This document shows positions 1 to 11,787 of a DNA stretch of 64,000 bases, in pieces; the first letter of the stretch is position 1; each line of letters starts with the position of its first letter. A model generated the notes under the pieces. It was not told where the DNA came from and made no database searches. It worked only from the letters and a program-made list of their open reading frames with translations. Origin of the DNA: Babylonia areolata (Eukaryota; Mollusca; Gastropoda; Neogastropoda; Buccinidae); contig NC_134882.1 in the NCBI RefSeq assembly GCF_041734735.1, positions 25,838,699-25,902,698 of the forward strand, written 5' to 3'. The position numbers and the translations under genes are program-made.

Positions 1-2474
1 AAAACCATGTGCGGCGCCGAGTGTTGGACAGACCATCGCCTTGTAGTCTCAAAGCTGAATATTCGAATCCAACCCAAGAGACGCCCCCAAGGCCAGAAGG
101 CTCCAAAACGGCTCAACATCCCTAAGCTGAAAAGCATCACCATCAAACAGTCCTTTGTGGAGCTGCTGGAAGATCGTCTGGAATCCGCCTCTCTGGACAA
201 CCAGAATGTGGAGTCTGACTGGAGGACCCTGCATGAGCTGATCTATAGTACAGCTTCAGAGACCCTGGGACCCATGACCAGAAAGCACAAAGACTGGTTT
301 GATGAAAACTGTGATGAAATCAAGCAGCTTCTGGATGAGAAACGCGTCTGCATCAAGCCCACCTGAGCAACCCAAAGTCCACATCAAAAAAGGATGCATA
401 CAATGACATCCGCAGGACTGTTCAGCAAAAGTTACGCCAGATGCAGGATAAGTGGCTGAGTGACAAAGCTGATGAGATCCAGGGATATGCTGACAGGCAC
501 GATATGAAGAGGTTCTATGATGCCTTAAAAGAAGTCTACGGCCCCACATCCTCAGGATCATCCCCCCTCCTCAGTGCAGATGGGAATACCTTGATCACCG
601 AGAAGGAGAACATTCTCGAACGATGGGCTGAGCACTTCAACAGTGTCTTAAATCGCCCTTCCTCCATAAATGATGAAGCCATAGACCGTCTCCCACAAGT
701 CCCCACCAACGAAGCACTGGATGATCCGCCAACACTTCTTGAGACCCAGAAAGCAATCCGTCTGCTATCCAGTGGCAAAGCACCTGGCTCAGACTCCATA
801 CCAGCAGAGGTCTACAAGGATGGAGGCACTGTGCTGACTGAGAAGCTTCATCAGCTGTACTCACTCATGTGGAAAGAAGAGACGATCCCCCGGGATTTCA
901 AAGATGCATCTATCATTCACTTGTACAAGCGAAAGGGGAACCGGCAAGCCTGTGATAACCATCAGGGCATTTCCTTGCTCTCCATCGCAGGCAAGATACT
1001 TGCCAGGATCCTACTTAACCGCCTCACAGCACACCTTGACCAAGGTCATTTGCCTGAGAGCCAATGTGGATTCCGGAAAGAGCGCGGAACCACTGACATG
1101 GTGTTTGCTGCAAGGCAGCTGCAAGAGAAATGTCAGGAGCAAAATGCTGATCTGTTCTCCACCTATGTCATCCTCACTAAGGCCTTCGACACCGTGAGTA
1201 GAGAGGGACTGTGAAAGATCATGGCCAAGTACGGATGCCCTCGGAAATTTATTTCCTTGGTCAGCCAATTCCATGAAGGCATGCAGGCTCGAGTCCAGGA
1301 CAATGGTGAAACATCTGCTCCTTTTGCTGTCACAAATGGTGTCAAGCAAGGCTGCGTCCTGGCTCCAACGCTGTTCAGCCTCATGTTCTCTGCAATGCTT
1401 ACTGATGCCTTCAGAGATGGCAATGTTGGAATCGGCCTAAAGTACCGAACAGATGGCAAGCTGTTTAACCTCAGAAGGCTTCAAGCAAAAACGAAGGTCA
1501 TGACAGACATCATCAGAGACTTTTTGTTTGCTGATGATTGTGCCCTCAACGCTGGATCTGAAGCTGACATGCAACTCAGCGTCGACAAGTTTGCCACTGC
1601 CAGCAGGAACTTCGGCCTTACCATCAGCACGAGGAAAACTGAAGTTCTCCATCAGCCAGCCCCAGGGAAACCCTACGTTGAGCCCAACATCACAGTCAAC
1701 GGTCAGAGACTCAGTGCGGTGGAGCGGTTCACATACCTTGGCAGCACACTGTCACGAAATGTGACAATCGACGATGAAGTGAACGTCAGGATTGCAAGAG
1801 CAAGCGCAGCTTTTGGTAGACTCAATGCAAAGGTCTGGAACAGAAGAGGCATTAGTCTTGAGACCAAGCTAAAGGTCTACAGAGCAGTAGTTCTCCCCAC
1901 ACTACTGTACGCCTACGAAACTTGGACAGTGTACCAACGACATGCCAAGAAGCTGAACCACTTCCACACAACATGCCTCAGAAAGCTACTGAACATCAAG
2001 TGGCAAGACAAGACCCCTGACACAGAGGTGCTCGCAAAAGCCACCCTTCCCAGCATCTTCACCATCCTGATGCAGTCCCAGCTTCGCTGGGCTGGACACG
2101 TGGCGCGCATGCCAGACCATCGGCTGCCCAAAAGGCTCTTCTATGGCGAGCTGCAACAAGGGAAGAGATCACACGGAGGTCAGAAGAAGCGCTTCAGAGA
2201 TACTCTGAAAGTCTCTCTGAAAGCGTTTGATATCAACCCTGACTCCTGGGAGGAATCTGCAGTGGACCGTGACAAATGGCGCGCTGCTGTGCACAAAGGC
2301 GCCAGGTTGTGCGAGGCCAACAGGACTGCTGCAGCTGTTGAGAAGAGGCAGGCCAGAAAGTCACGGGCAAACAAGCTCCCTGACAATGATATGCCTGTCT
2401 TTGTCTGCCCCAACTCTCAGCGAACATTTCGTGCGCAGATTGGACTATTCAGCCATCTGCGCACTCACAGATAG
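1..2474 (+). mobile_element. Non-LTR retrotransposon (LINE) ORF2 fragment, cut by the window edge
   Basis: This codes for the end of an apurinic-type endonuclease (WTDHRLV, residues near the first codons), then a reverse transcriptase with the fingers motif GFRKERGTTD (about 1070), motif A LTKAFDTV (about 1180), motif B NGVKQGCVLAP (about 1340) and the catalytic box FADD (about 1530). A C-terminal region follows with RWAGHVARM and a degraded C2H2-like finger ending SHLRTH. The reading frame shifts near 360 and has an in-frame TGA at 1212. The first Asp expected in motif A is Ile here, so the copy is dead. It ends with TAG at 2472. A second copy of the same 3' end lies at 36300-36660. The clade was not settled; an RTE-like or CR1-like element is possible. 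Confidence 0.9.
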
Positions 2475-2587
2475 ATTCATGAGCATCCTTCCCCCCACCC
2501 CACCACCACCCTCCCCCCATCGCCCATCCCCCATCTGGATGACAACGATGGTCATCATCGATCTCGATGGACACACCTCCTCCAGTG
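2475..2587 (+). mobile_element. 3' untranslated tail of the LINE
   Basis: A C-rich tract, then a short segment with repeated ATGG/GATCTCGATGG words, follows the LINE stop codon. The copy at 36300 has a related tail (CCACCCCCAG, then GATCCCGACGG), so this belongs to the element rather than to host flank. No poly(A) tail is seen; the element runs directly into the minisatellite. Confidence 0.55.
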
Positions 2588-3205
2588 TCTTAGGGCTTGT
2601 CAGTGTATAGTGTCTTAGGGGCTTGTCAGTGTGTAGTGTCTTAGGGCTTGTCAGTGTGTAGTGTCTTAGGGGCTTGTCAGTGTATAGTGTCTTAGGGGCT
2701 TGTCAGTGTGTAGTGTCTTAGGGCTTGTCAGTGTGTAGTGTCTTAGGGCTTGTCAGTGTGTAGTGTCTTAGGGGCTTGTCAGTGTGTAGTGTCTTAGGGC
2801 TTGTCAGTGTGTAGTGTCTTAGGGCTCTGTCAGTGTGTAGTGTCTTAGGGCTTGTCAGTGTGTAGTGTCTTAGGGCTTGTCAGTGTGTAGTGTCTTAGGG
2901 CTCTGTCAGTGTGTAGTGTCTTAGGGCTTGTCAGTGTGTAGTGTCTTAGGGGCTTGTCAGTGTGTAGTGTCTTAGGGCTCTGTCAGTGTGTAGTGTCTTA
3001 GGGCTCTGTCAGTGTGCAGTGTCTTAGGGCTTGTCTGTGTGTAGTGTCTTAGGGGCTTGTCAGTGTGTAGTGTCTTAGGGGCTTGTCAGTGTGTAGTGTC
3101 TTAGGGCTTGTCAGTGTGTAGTGTCTTAGGGCTTGTCAGTGTGTAGTGTCTTAGGGCTCTGTCAGTGTGTAGTGTCTTATACCCTGTAGTGTCTTAGGCC
3201 CTGTC
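2588..3205. repeat. 25-27 bp minisatellite, about two dozen copies
   Basis: Units read TAGTGTCTTAGGGCTTGTCA followed by GTGTG. They vary mainly in the number of G (GGGC or GGGGC) and in CTTGTC versus CTCTGTC. The array starts inside or at the very end of the LINE tail and decays at 3170-3205. Confidence 0.95.
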
Positions 3206-4643
3206 AATTTTGAAAAGACATGTATACAATATATACAGAAAAAGTTTAGAAAAAAAAACAAACAGTATGAACAAAAGGTAACATCCAAGTAGCATTAAAA
3301 AAAGAAAAAAGAAGATAGAATGATTTTTTTTTTAAAGACCGCAAAAAACCTATGTAAAAAGAGGTGTGTCTTCAGCTATTCCTTTTCAGGTTGTTGTGGG
3401 AAAATGACAGCTCCACATGGATTTTTCATCACAGAAATAAACATACAGGCAGGCCACAAACACAGCTATAAGTTTGAATGAGTACACTTTTCATGTTGCT
3501 CTAACATCAGAATAAAAAATCTACTGCAAAATTTCTCAGCTAAACGAGTTTCAGAAAATAATTTTGCGTTCGTCTGCTTCCGAATTTGAAATACGCGCTG
3601 TCAGTCAAAGTGAAGGAGGCAGACCAATCCAGTCCATATACACTTCACGTTGGTTCTAAGTTTAGCAGCCATCATCAGTGTGAAGTAAATACACTGACAA
3701 TGAAAACCCTGCTGGCCAGGTCACAGGGCATCTGTGGCCGCTGATGTCTGTGTGTGTGAGTGTGTGTGTGTGTGTGTGTGTGAGACAGCCAGGGATAGAC
3801 AGACGAAGAACATGTATTAATGTTGTTTGAATTAATAACAAAATGTGGCATTCATCATTTGAAATGGAGAAATCCGCTCACGATCTCTCAGTCAAAAAAA
3901 TGAGGATACTAAAGACCGTCTCGCGGAAAAAACATAACAAAAAACACTCATGAATAAACAGAAATAGCTTGTGGTATGCAGTTTTTCATTTGAAGTAATC
4001 CACTAATATTTTATAATCGGACATTTGAAAAAAAAATTTTTTTTTTAATAAAAACATATATTCACCTGAAAAAGTTTCATTCATAGGTATTGCAGAATCA
4101 GCGTTATTGTTTTTTTCTCAAACCAGCACAGAGAGAGAGAGAGAGGTAGGCTGGGGGTGGGTGTAGGGGGGCACGGGAGCTTGTGTTTTGACTGTTATTT
4201 GAACTGGTATGAGGCATAGAGTGTGTTGGTGAGGGTAAACAGGGGTACTGTACCCTGCTGCTCATTGTAAAGGAATTAACAAACCAGACTCATATCCCAT
4301 GTCTTGCAGCCAGAAATAGGTTCCTCTGACTCATGACAGCCTGTCAGTGAAGCCAGAGCAGGAGTGGTCAGGCAAAAAACTGTCCAACAGCGAGCCTGCA
4401 TTTTAATTGAGATCCCAGGGATTTTTCACAAGCGCTTTGTGGGCCTTTAAGAATTTTTTTTTTTTTTTTTTAAGATTCACTAACTACTTGACAAATCATT
4501 CAATCACTCAATGTTGACAATAGTGATAGTAGTAGTGGTGATTTCAATAACTACGACATTTGTATTAGCAGTAAAATGAAATAAAAAAGATAATATTGAT
4601 GATGATGAAACTAGTTATAAGAATATAACAGCAGTATAATCAA
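3206..4643. other. Non-coding AT-rich interval
   Basis: No gene was found. It contains a (TG)n tract at 3748-3782, short GA repeats at 4130-4146, a T-run at 4446-4472 and several A-runs. A segment around 3600-3730 resembles, weakly, the SINE piece seen at 58487. Confidence 0.6.
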
Positions 4644-5248
4644 TTAGCTCCCTTCACTGACTGATATGTGAATCACTGACTGTGTGGACGTCTGACTGAT
4701 GAATATGAACCACTGATTGTTATGTGAATCACTGACAGTTATGTGAATCAATGACTGATATATGGACCACTGCTTGATGTATGAACCATCACTGACTGAT
4801 TTGTGAACCACTGACTGATGTCTGAACCACTGACTGATGTCTGAACCAGTGAATGTTATCACTGTTAAGTGTTATGTGAACCACTGACTGATGTCTGAAC
4901 CAGTGAATGTTATCACTGACTGTTATGTGAACCACTGACTGATGTCTGAACCACTGTATGTTATCACTGTTAAGTGTTATGTGAACCACTGACTGATGTC
5001 TGAACCACTGAATGTTATCACTGTTAAGTGTTATGTGAACCACTGACTGATGTCTGAACCAGTGAATGTTATCACTGACTGTTATGTCAACCACCGACTG
5101 ATGTCTGAACCATTGACTGATGTCTGAACCACTGAATGTTATCACTGACTGTTATGTGAAGCACTGACTGATGTCTGAACCACTGAATGTTATCACTGAC
5201 TGTTATATGAAGCACTGACTGATGTCTGAACCACTGAATGTTATCACT
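4644..5248. repeat. ~51/54-bp minisatellite, left segment
   Basis: Units carry CACTGACTGATGTCTGAACC, then ACTGAATGTTATCACTGACTG, then TTATGTGAAGC. The two unit lengths differ by a GTTAAGTG variant. Both are multiples of three without stop codons on the minus strand, which produces long spurious ORFs (NIQWFRHQSV repeats). The array continues at 6768 after a LINE insertion. Confidence 0.95.
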
Positions 5249-5881
5249 AAGATAAGATAAGATAAGAATAACTTTATTATCTCCAACTGGAGAAATTTGG
5301 TCAGGTGCATTATCACAACATAGACAAGTAAACAACATGGGGACCATAACTGTAAAAGCCAACAACAGCTCCTACAAATATTACGAAGATACAAATGTAA
5401 AAAAAGTATCACATACATCATTTCATACATACATCCACACACTGCAGGTAATAACTAGTGTTCTTAATGTAAAAACAAAGAATTAAGAAACATTATTTGA
5501 ATATAATTATAAACATACCTACTATACTGCACATTGATTATTATAGATAAGATAAGAATAAAGATGAATTGTGGAAAACCACAACCAGATAATCAGCACA
5601 CACCCGCACCGCACCCCCCCCCCTCCCACACACACACACACACACACACACCCCACACACGTGGATAACTTGATTAAACAAGAGTAATAAACATATGTTC
5701 TGAAATAAAAGCATTTCACATATTCACTTTTTAAAACATTGCAACTAATTATTACATCGTAATTATTAAACAGAAATATATTTAGAATATGGACGTTAGC
5801 ATTAGACATATTCAATGTACATTCATCCTGCATATTGCACATTATTCTTCCTACATATTGCACATTCATTATAACCAATTG

Positions 5882-5925
<44 letters not shown>

Positions 5926-5998
5926 ACACACACCACAACTAGAACAAGGTACAGCCTATCATGCACGGACTTTCACACGTCTCACATGAGAGTGCGTG

Positions 5999-6041
<43 letters not shown>

Positions 6042-6767
6042 CTCAAGAATTTAAAAGGTGGATTGAACGTGGAATAAAAGTCTTCAGAGCTCTGGATTTC
6101 AACTTAAAAGTTCTGTAGCGTTGTCCTGATGGCAACAGCTCATAATACTTTGCTAAAATATGGGTGTCGTCAGTTGCTATCTGCCTGCTTTTTTTAACCA
6201 CTCGACTTTCATACAGCTCTTGCATACTAGCTTGTTTCACTCCCACAATTTTACTGCATACACTCATGACATCGTTCAAAACACGCTTACTCCTCACTCC
6301 CAAACTTCCATACCAGCACATAAATGAAACTGTAAGCACGGACTCGATACAACATCGATAATAACTTTGAAGAATATTTGAATTTATACCAACATTTCTA
6401 AGCTTCTGTAAACAAAAAATTCTAGATTGACATTTCTTATGAATGGAATCAACATTTCTGTCAAAAGTCAGCTTTTTGTCTAAGATGGTCCCTAAATATC
6501 TATATTCATTGACCCTGTCCACTGTTTGACCATCAATAACAAGGTCAGCTACAGGCAAGGGGTCTTTCCGAAAATCTATTAACATTTCTTTTGTTTTCAA
6601 TACGTTGAGATCCAGATAGTTTTTCTCACACCAGGAACAGAACTTTTTAATTTCACTGAAATAAATAGCATCAGAGTTGGACAGATCTTCAATTGCTGAA
6701 TCATCAGAATATTTTATGACAGGAGTTTCCTCCGTGCCTCTGCAGTCTGCAGTCATTTGTGTACAGT
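5249..6767 (-). mobile_element. L2/CR1-like LINE, 5'-truncated, inserted in the minisatellite
   Basis: The minus strand encodes about 245 residues of the C-terminal part of a reverse transcriptase: a thumb/connection region with LKTKEMLIDFRK, then YRYLGTILDKKL, then a CCIESVLTVSF segment, ending at a stop at 6043. This order is typical of L2/CR1-type LINEs. The 3' tail contains AATAAAG followed by a short (TTATC)n tail at 5249-5275, as in L2 elements. A second TTATC-type tail at 5545-5562 suggests two nested copies or an internal duplication. Microsatellites sit at 5625-5660, 5883-5935 and 6003-6038. Removing the insert restores a perfect repeat unit, with no obvious target duplication. Confidence 0.88.
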
Positions 6768-8400
6768 GACTGTTATGTGAAGCACTGACTGATGTCTGAA
6801 CCACTGTATGTTATCACTGTTAAGTGTTATGTGAACCACTGACTGATGTCTGAACCACTGAATGTTATCACTGACTGTTATGTGAAGCACTGACTGATGT
6901 CTGAACCACTGAATGTTATCACTGACTGTTATGTGAAGCACTGACTGATGTCTGAACCACTGAATGTTATCACTGACTGTTATGTGAAGCACTGACTGAT
7001 GTCTGAACCACTGAATGTTATCACTGACTGTTATGTGAAGCACTGACTGATGTCTGAACCACTGAATGTTATCACTGACTGTTATGTGAAGCACTGACTG
7101 ATGTCTGAACCACTGAATGTTATCACTGTTAAGTGTTATGTGAACCACTGACTGATGTCTGAACCACTGAATGTTATCACTGACTGTTATGTGAAGCACT
7201 GACTCATGTCTGAACCACTGAATGTTATCACTGACTGTTATATGAAGCACTGACTGATGTCTGAACCACTGAATGTTATCACTGACTGTTATGTGAAGCA
7301 CTGACTGATGTCTGCACCACTGAATGTTATCACTGACTGTTATGTGAAGCACTGACTGATGTCTGAACCACTGAATGTTATCACTGTTAAGTGTTATGTG
7401 AACCACTGACTGATGTCTGAACCACTGTATGTTATCACTGTTAAGTGTTATGTGAACCACTGACTGATGTCTGAACCACTGAATGTTACCACTGTTAAGT
7501 GTTATGTGAACCACTGACTGATGTCTGAACCACTGACTGATGTCTGAACCACTGAATGTTACCACTGTTAAGTGTTATGTGAAGCACTGACTGATGTCTG
7601 AACCACTGAATGTTATCACTGACTGTTATATCAACCACTGACTGATGTCTGAACCACTGAATGTTATCACTGACTGTTATGTGAAGCACTGACTGATGTC
7701 TGAACCACTGAATGTTATCACTGACTGTTATGTGAAGCACTGACTGATGTCTGAACCACTGAATGTTATCACTGACTGTTACGTGAACCACTGACTGATG
7801 TCTGAACCATTGACTGTTATCACTGACTGTTATGTGAAGCACTGACTGATGTCTGAACCACTGAATGTTATCACTGTTAAGTGTTATGTGAAGCACTGAC
7901 TGATGTCTGAACCACTGAATGTTATCACTGACTGTTATGTGAAGCACTGACTGATGTCTGAACCATTGACTGTTATCACTGACTGTTATGTGAAGCACTG
8001 ACTGATGTCTGAACCACTGAATGTTATCACTGACTGTTATGTGAAGCACTGACTGATGTCTGAACCACTGAATGTTATCACTGACTGTTATGTGAAGCAC
8101 TGACTGATGTCTGAACCACTGACTGTTATCACTGACTGTTATGTGAAGCACTGACTGATGTCTGAACCACTGAATGTTATCACTGACTGTTATGTGAAGC
8201 ACTGACTGATGTCTGAACCACTGAATGTTATCACTGACTGTTATGTGAACCACTGACTGATATGTGAATCACTGACTGTATGTACCGATGACAGATATGT
8301 GAATCACTGACTGTATGTACCGATGACAGATATGTGAATCACTGTTATATGAACCACTGATTGATGTATGAACCACTGACTGATGTATAAGAGCCACTGA
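6768..8400. repeat. ~51/54-bp minisatellite, right segment
   Basis: Same unit as 4644-5248, about 30 more copies. Homogeneity is high in the middle, and edges decay after 8230 into shorter TGTGAATCACTGACTGTATG-type words. It stops about 40 bp before the splice acceptor of the exon at 8442. Confidence 0.95.
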
Positions 8401-8441
8401 CTGATGACTCCCTCCCCCACACTGTGTGTGTGTGTGTGCAG

Positions 8442-8621
8442 GGCGCGGGGTGAGAGTTGTGGGTTTGCAGTGTGGTCAGATCAGGAGAAGATCAACAGCA
8501 CCTTGACAGCTGCCAAGGAAATGGAAGCTCCGCCCACCCCAGACCTGCCGTCCAATTCAGACAGTGACTCCCGTGTGGACTCTGACAGTGATGGTGCTCA
8601 GGGCATGGAGGTTGATGACAG
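8442..8621 (+). CDS. Probable internal exon of an unidentified plus-strand gene
   Basis: A GT-rich tract ending in GTGTGCAG precedes 8442, and GATGACAG|GTATGC closes the exon at 8621. In the open frame it has 59 codons plus two bases and encodes an acidic, Ser/Asp-rich segment with WSDQEKINSTL, EMEAPPTPDLP and a SDSDSRVDSDSD run. An alternative acceptor at 8471 (TTTGCAG) keeps the same frame. It looks like a disordered stretch of a nuclear or cytoplasmic protein, but I cannot name the family. The two-base overhang fits the microexon at 20941 (giving DDRSKGDV) and also fits direct joining to 23441. No exon was seen to its left, which is all repeats. Confidence 0.5.
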
Positions 8622-9419
8622 GTATGCTTATGTGACTGTGTGTCTGTCATGTTTTGTTCCCTTTGGCCATCCATATAACCAGTCATTTCCTCTGGTTCAG
8701 AAGCAGCTGTGCCTGCAGGCACTGGCGGGCAGGTATTCCCTATCCAGAATATATGTCTTCCGCCTTTGGAAACAAAGAATTCACATACTTTCCTCTGTGT
8801 ATAGTGTAGGGGGATGAAGCTTTTTGATTAACTTTGGGAAATGACAAATTGGAGACCTGCATTTAGATGCTTTGCATTGGTATTAAGTGACAACAGCAGA
8901 TTTAGAACTCACTGTGTGCAGCAGTTTTCCCTGTGCCAGAAAAATATCGATCAGAAGGAGCGGCGACACTTATGTCTCTCTCAATCAAGTGCTTGTAATA
9001 ATAATTCAATCCTTTCGTAAATAGTTAGTGAACGTTTTTCTCTTTCTATTGATATCACCTATAAAATACTATCACTGGCTGGGTACCATACATTTTTTTT
9101 CAAAAGTGGCAGAATATGTGCATCAGATGTTCACCTTGTGCGAGCATGCATGACACAGGGATATTGGCCCATGTGACTTTGCCATTTCAGAACAACAACC
9201 TTGCAATCCATGATACAGTGAAGCAAGGGCCAGAGAACAGATGTCACACCCTTCCCATGCATTAAAGATAATATTAGTACATTTATATAGCGCTTTCAAA
9301 CCTCTTAAAGCGATTTACAATAACTTTCAATCAGACACAAAGTGTATAAGCAGACACACATGCGTATGCATGCACACACAAACACACATGGAAGAAACAG
9401 ATGGGATAGACAAGAGATA
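8622..9419. other. Intronic interval without a gene
   Basis: Nothing coding was recognised. A short interspersed-repeat fragment lies at 9270-9315 (TTTATATAGCGCTTTC followed by AAGCGATTTACAATAAC). Its core resembles the repeat at 28115 and is a common snail repeat motif. Confidence 0.5.
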
Positions 9420-9572
9420 TTAATCCATTAGTGCGTCGAAGACATCAGCTGACATCCTACACAAAATGTTGCCACAGTGTCTGTAAGATGTCCACTGATG
9501 TCCTGCATCTATTCTGGTTCTTCATTCATTGGAGTTTGGTTCAATGAACACAGACTGACTCTAAATAGTTAG

Positions 9573-9647
9573 GTTAATCCGATCAAGGCCAGAGAATTTT
9601 GTGAAAAAGTGCTCTCCCCTTGCCAGAGGATTTTGAGGATTTAGGGG

Positions 9648-9680
<33 letters not shown>

Positions 9681-9870
9681 TTAGCACAAAAACTATAGGA
9701 GATGCAGAACGAAAGTAAACGTTTTTGTGAAGGAAAATGAATATAGATTGCAAATCAGTTTCTTTTCCCCAATTATTTTGATTCCAGATAACTATCCAGG
9801 CATTTCAAAATGAACCAATTATTTTTAATCTAGATGACTATCCAGGCATTTCAAAGTGAAAATAATGATT
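9573..9870 (+). repeat. Left arm of a ~280-bp inverted repeat
   Basis: Contains GCCAGAGAATTTTGTG, AAGTGCTCTCCCCTTGCCAG, ATTTTGAGGATTTAGGG, a long G-run (9661-9679), AAAACTATAGGAGATGCAGAA and two copies of a CTATCCAGGCATTTCAAA segment. The same words occur in the same order, reverse-complemented, at 15145-15397. It could be one terminal inverted repeat of a 5.8-kb element, or one of two opposed copies of a short repeat family. Confidence 0.8.
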
Positions 9871-10475
9871 TTCATGCATTAAAAAAGTCGTAATTCTACC
9901 TCCACAGAATCACACTCAGAAAGAAAACAAACAAAATACAGCTAGAAATAGCATGATTATTGCCTGATATGTACCTGTAAAAGAAAATAATATGGATATA
10001 CATTTTTAATAACAGTCACACATGTAGTCATGTAAGTGAATGACTGTCCCAGCAACAACATACATGGGTTCGGTTAAGATAAAAAGTCAGTCATGTTCTC
10101 AGAGAGTGAGCTGACAAGCTTGTCTTAAACCTAAGAGTGTGCCTCTCTAGAGCAGAAAGCGCTTTGATGATATTCCCTTCCTTCTGGTTGTAACTGATCC
10201 AACAAAGTGTCTGCTGTGCATCTGGCTTGAGTCCTCTGTAAATACACTGGTCATCTGGTCAATAAAAAGTGTGAAAAAGTATTTTTTAAAAAGAAACACA
10301 AAAAAAATTTAAACCACATGATTCTCTATCACCCATCAACACTGGGTTTAAAGAAAATCGTGGATGATTGGCTGTTGTCATTCTTGGCAGATGATCACTG
10401 TGAAAAAACCAATTCACTGACAGCTGAGCCATGACGACTAACCCCGCCATCTGTCTGGCCTTCGACCTATTGTGT

Positions 10476-10620
10476 TACACCACTCCTCTATCTCTCCTCC
10501 CCCTTTTTCTCAAATTATGTGAAAGTACTGAGCATTCTTTGTCATTCATCACTCCTCTATCTCTCCTCCCTCTCTTCTCAAATTATGTGAAAGTACTGAG
10601 CATTCTTTGTCATTCATCAC
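10476..10620. repeat. ~70-bp tandem duplication, two copies
   Basis: The block CACTCCTCTATCTCTCCTCC ... CAAATTATGTGAAAGTACTG ... GCATTCTTTGTCATTCAT is present twice in a row, with only a few differences in the pyrimidine tract. Confidence 0.9.
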
Positions 10621-11021
10621 CTTTGAGTTCAAATGAATCATAAGACAAGACAGATCCATCTTTCATTGTTATAGTTATACATAATCATCAGCACAGCTTG
10701 CAGAGTTGTATAAATCAGCTGACTGGGACCACTGTCTTCACTTGATGAAGTGACTGATGCTTTTTTGACATGTGAGGCAAACCCTCTACACATGTGCTCC
10801 AAGTGGTCCAGTTAGCAAAACATTATAGGAAAAAGGGTCTTCCATCTGACCAATGATCACTTAAGTAGTATGTTTATAATCCAGACACATTAAACTAACC
10901 ATTTAAAGTCTTTTTATGTTCATCGTACCAAACTTTGATGAAGGAAAAATTGAAATGCATGAAGTCTATGGCAACACTTTTTATAGGATGTCAGCTGACA
11001 TCTTTTAGGCAGTCTGGTTAA

Positions 11022-11505
11022 TGTGTCTGGATTATAGATATACTATTTCAATGAGCATACATCAAGTGGAGGACCTATTTCTTCTCAATGATGTTTCGCG
11101 TACTGGACTACATTAAGCGGGTATGAAAAGTGGGTTTGATCATATGCAAAATAGATGTTGGAAAATTTGTTCAATATAGACAGTCAGATTTACACAACTT
11201 TGCAGACTGCACAGATGATTATGCATGGTAATAACTATTAGAGATGTATCTATCTTGTCTGATGACTGGTTTTAACTCAAGGTGATGACAATGACAGTGA
11301 CGAAACTGACAGCAAAATTTGATGCTGTGTCTAGTCCATCTGTCCAGTCAGACATCACCTTGGAGCAGGTGACAATGACTGACAGGAAGGGTGCAGTACT
11401 TCTGCATAATGATAATAATTTGAGGAGAGGGGAGGAGAGAGACATTGGAGTGGTTTAAGATGATAGGTGGAAGACCAGGCAGAGGGCATGAAGGGGGCTA
11501 GGCCA
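11022..11505. other. Interval without a recognised gene
   Basis: AT-rich sequence with no significant open frame, lying between the MITE-like element and a 68-bp tandem repeat. Confidence 0.5.
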
Positions 11506-11787
11506 AGACCATCAATAAACTGTCTTTCACAGTGTTCATCTAGCAGGAATGGACAGCAGCCAGTAATCCATGATGTTCATCAATAAACTGTCTTTCACAG
11601 TGTTCATCTAGCAGGAATGGACAGCAGCCAGTAATCCATGATGTTCATCAATAAACTGTCTTTCACAGTGTTCATCTAGCAGGAATGGACAGCAGCCAAT
11701 AATCCACGATGTTCATCAATAAACTGTCTTTCACAGTGTTCATCTAGCAGGAATGGAAAACAGCCAATAATCCACGATGTTCATGAA
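11506..11787. repeat. 68-bp tandem repeat, four copies
   Basis: Units contain CATCAATAAACTGTCTTTCA, then CAGTGTTCATCTAGCAGGAATGG, then CAGCAGCCAGTAATCCATGATG. The last two copies share CCAATAATCCACGATG changes, so they descend from a common later duplication. Confidence 0.95.

Larger units (their letters stand above)
9420..11021. mobile_element. Possible non-autonomous DNA transposon (MITE-like), TTAA-flanked
   Basis: The first ~50 bp (with GACATCAGCTGACATCC and TGTTGCCAC) are matched in reverse complement near 10965-11018 (GGCAACACTT, then GGATGTCAGCTGACATC). Both ends carry TTAA (9420-9423 and 11018-11021), the target of piggyBac-type elements. No transposase is inside. A further inverted pair, TATAATCCAGACACATTAA at 10871 and its complement at 11017, crosses the right end, so the boundaries are not certain. 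The assignment to piggyBac is inference from TTAA only. Confidence 0.35.

Noticed and set aside
6753-8253. Minus-strand repeat proteins of 250-270 residues (NIQWFRHQSV)
   Set aside because: Translation of the 51-bp minisatellite, no start context, no splice support, interrupted by a LINE.
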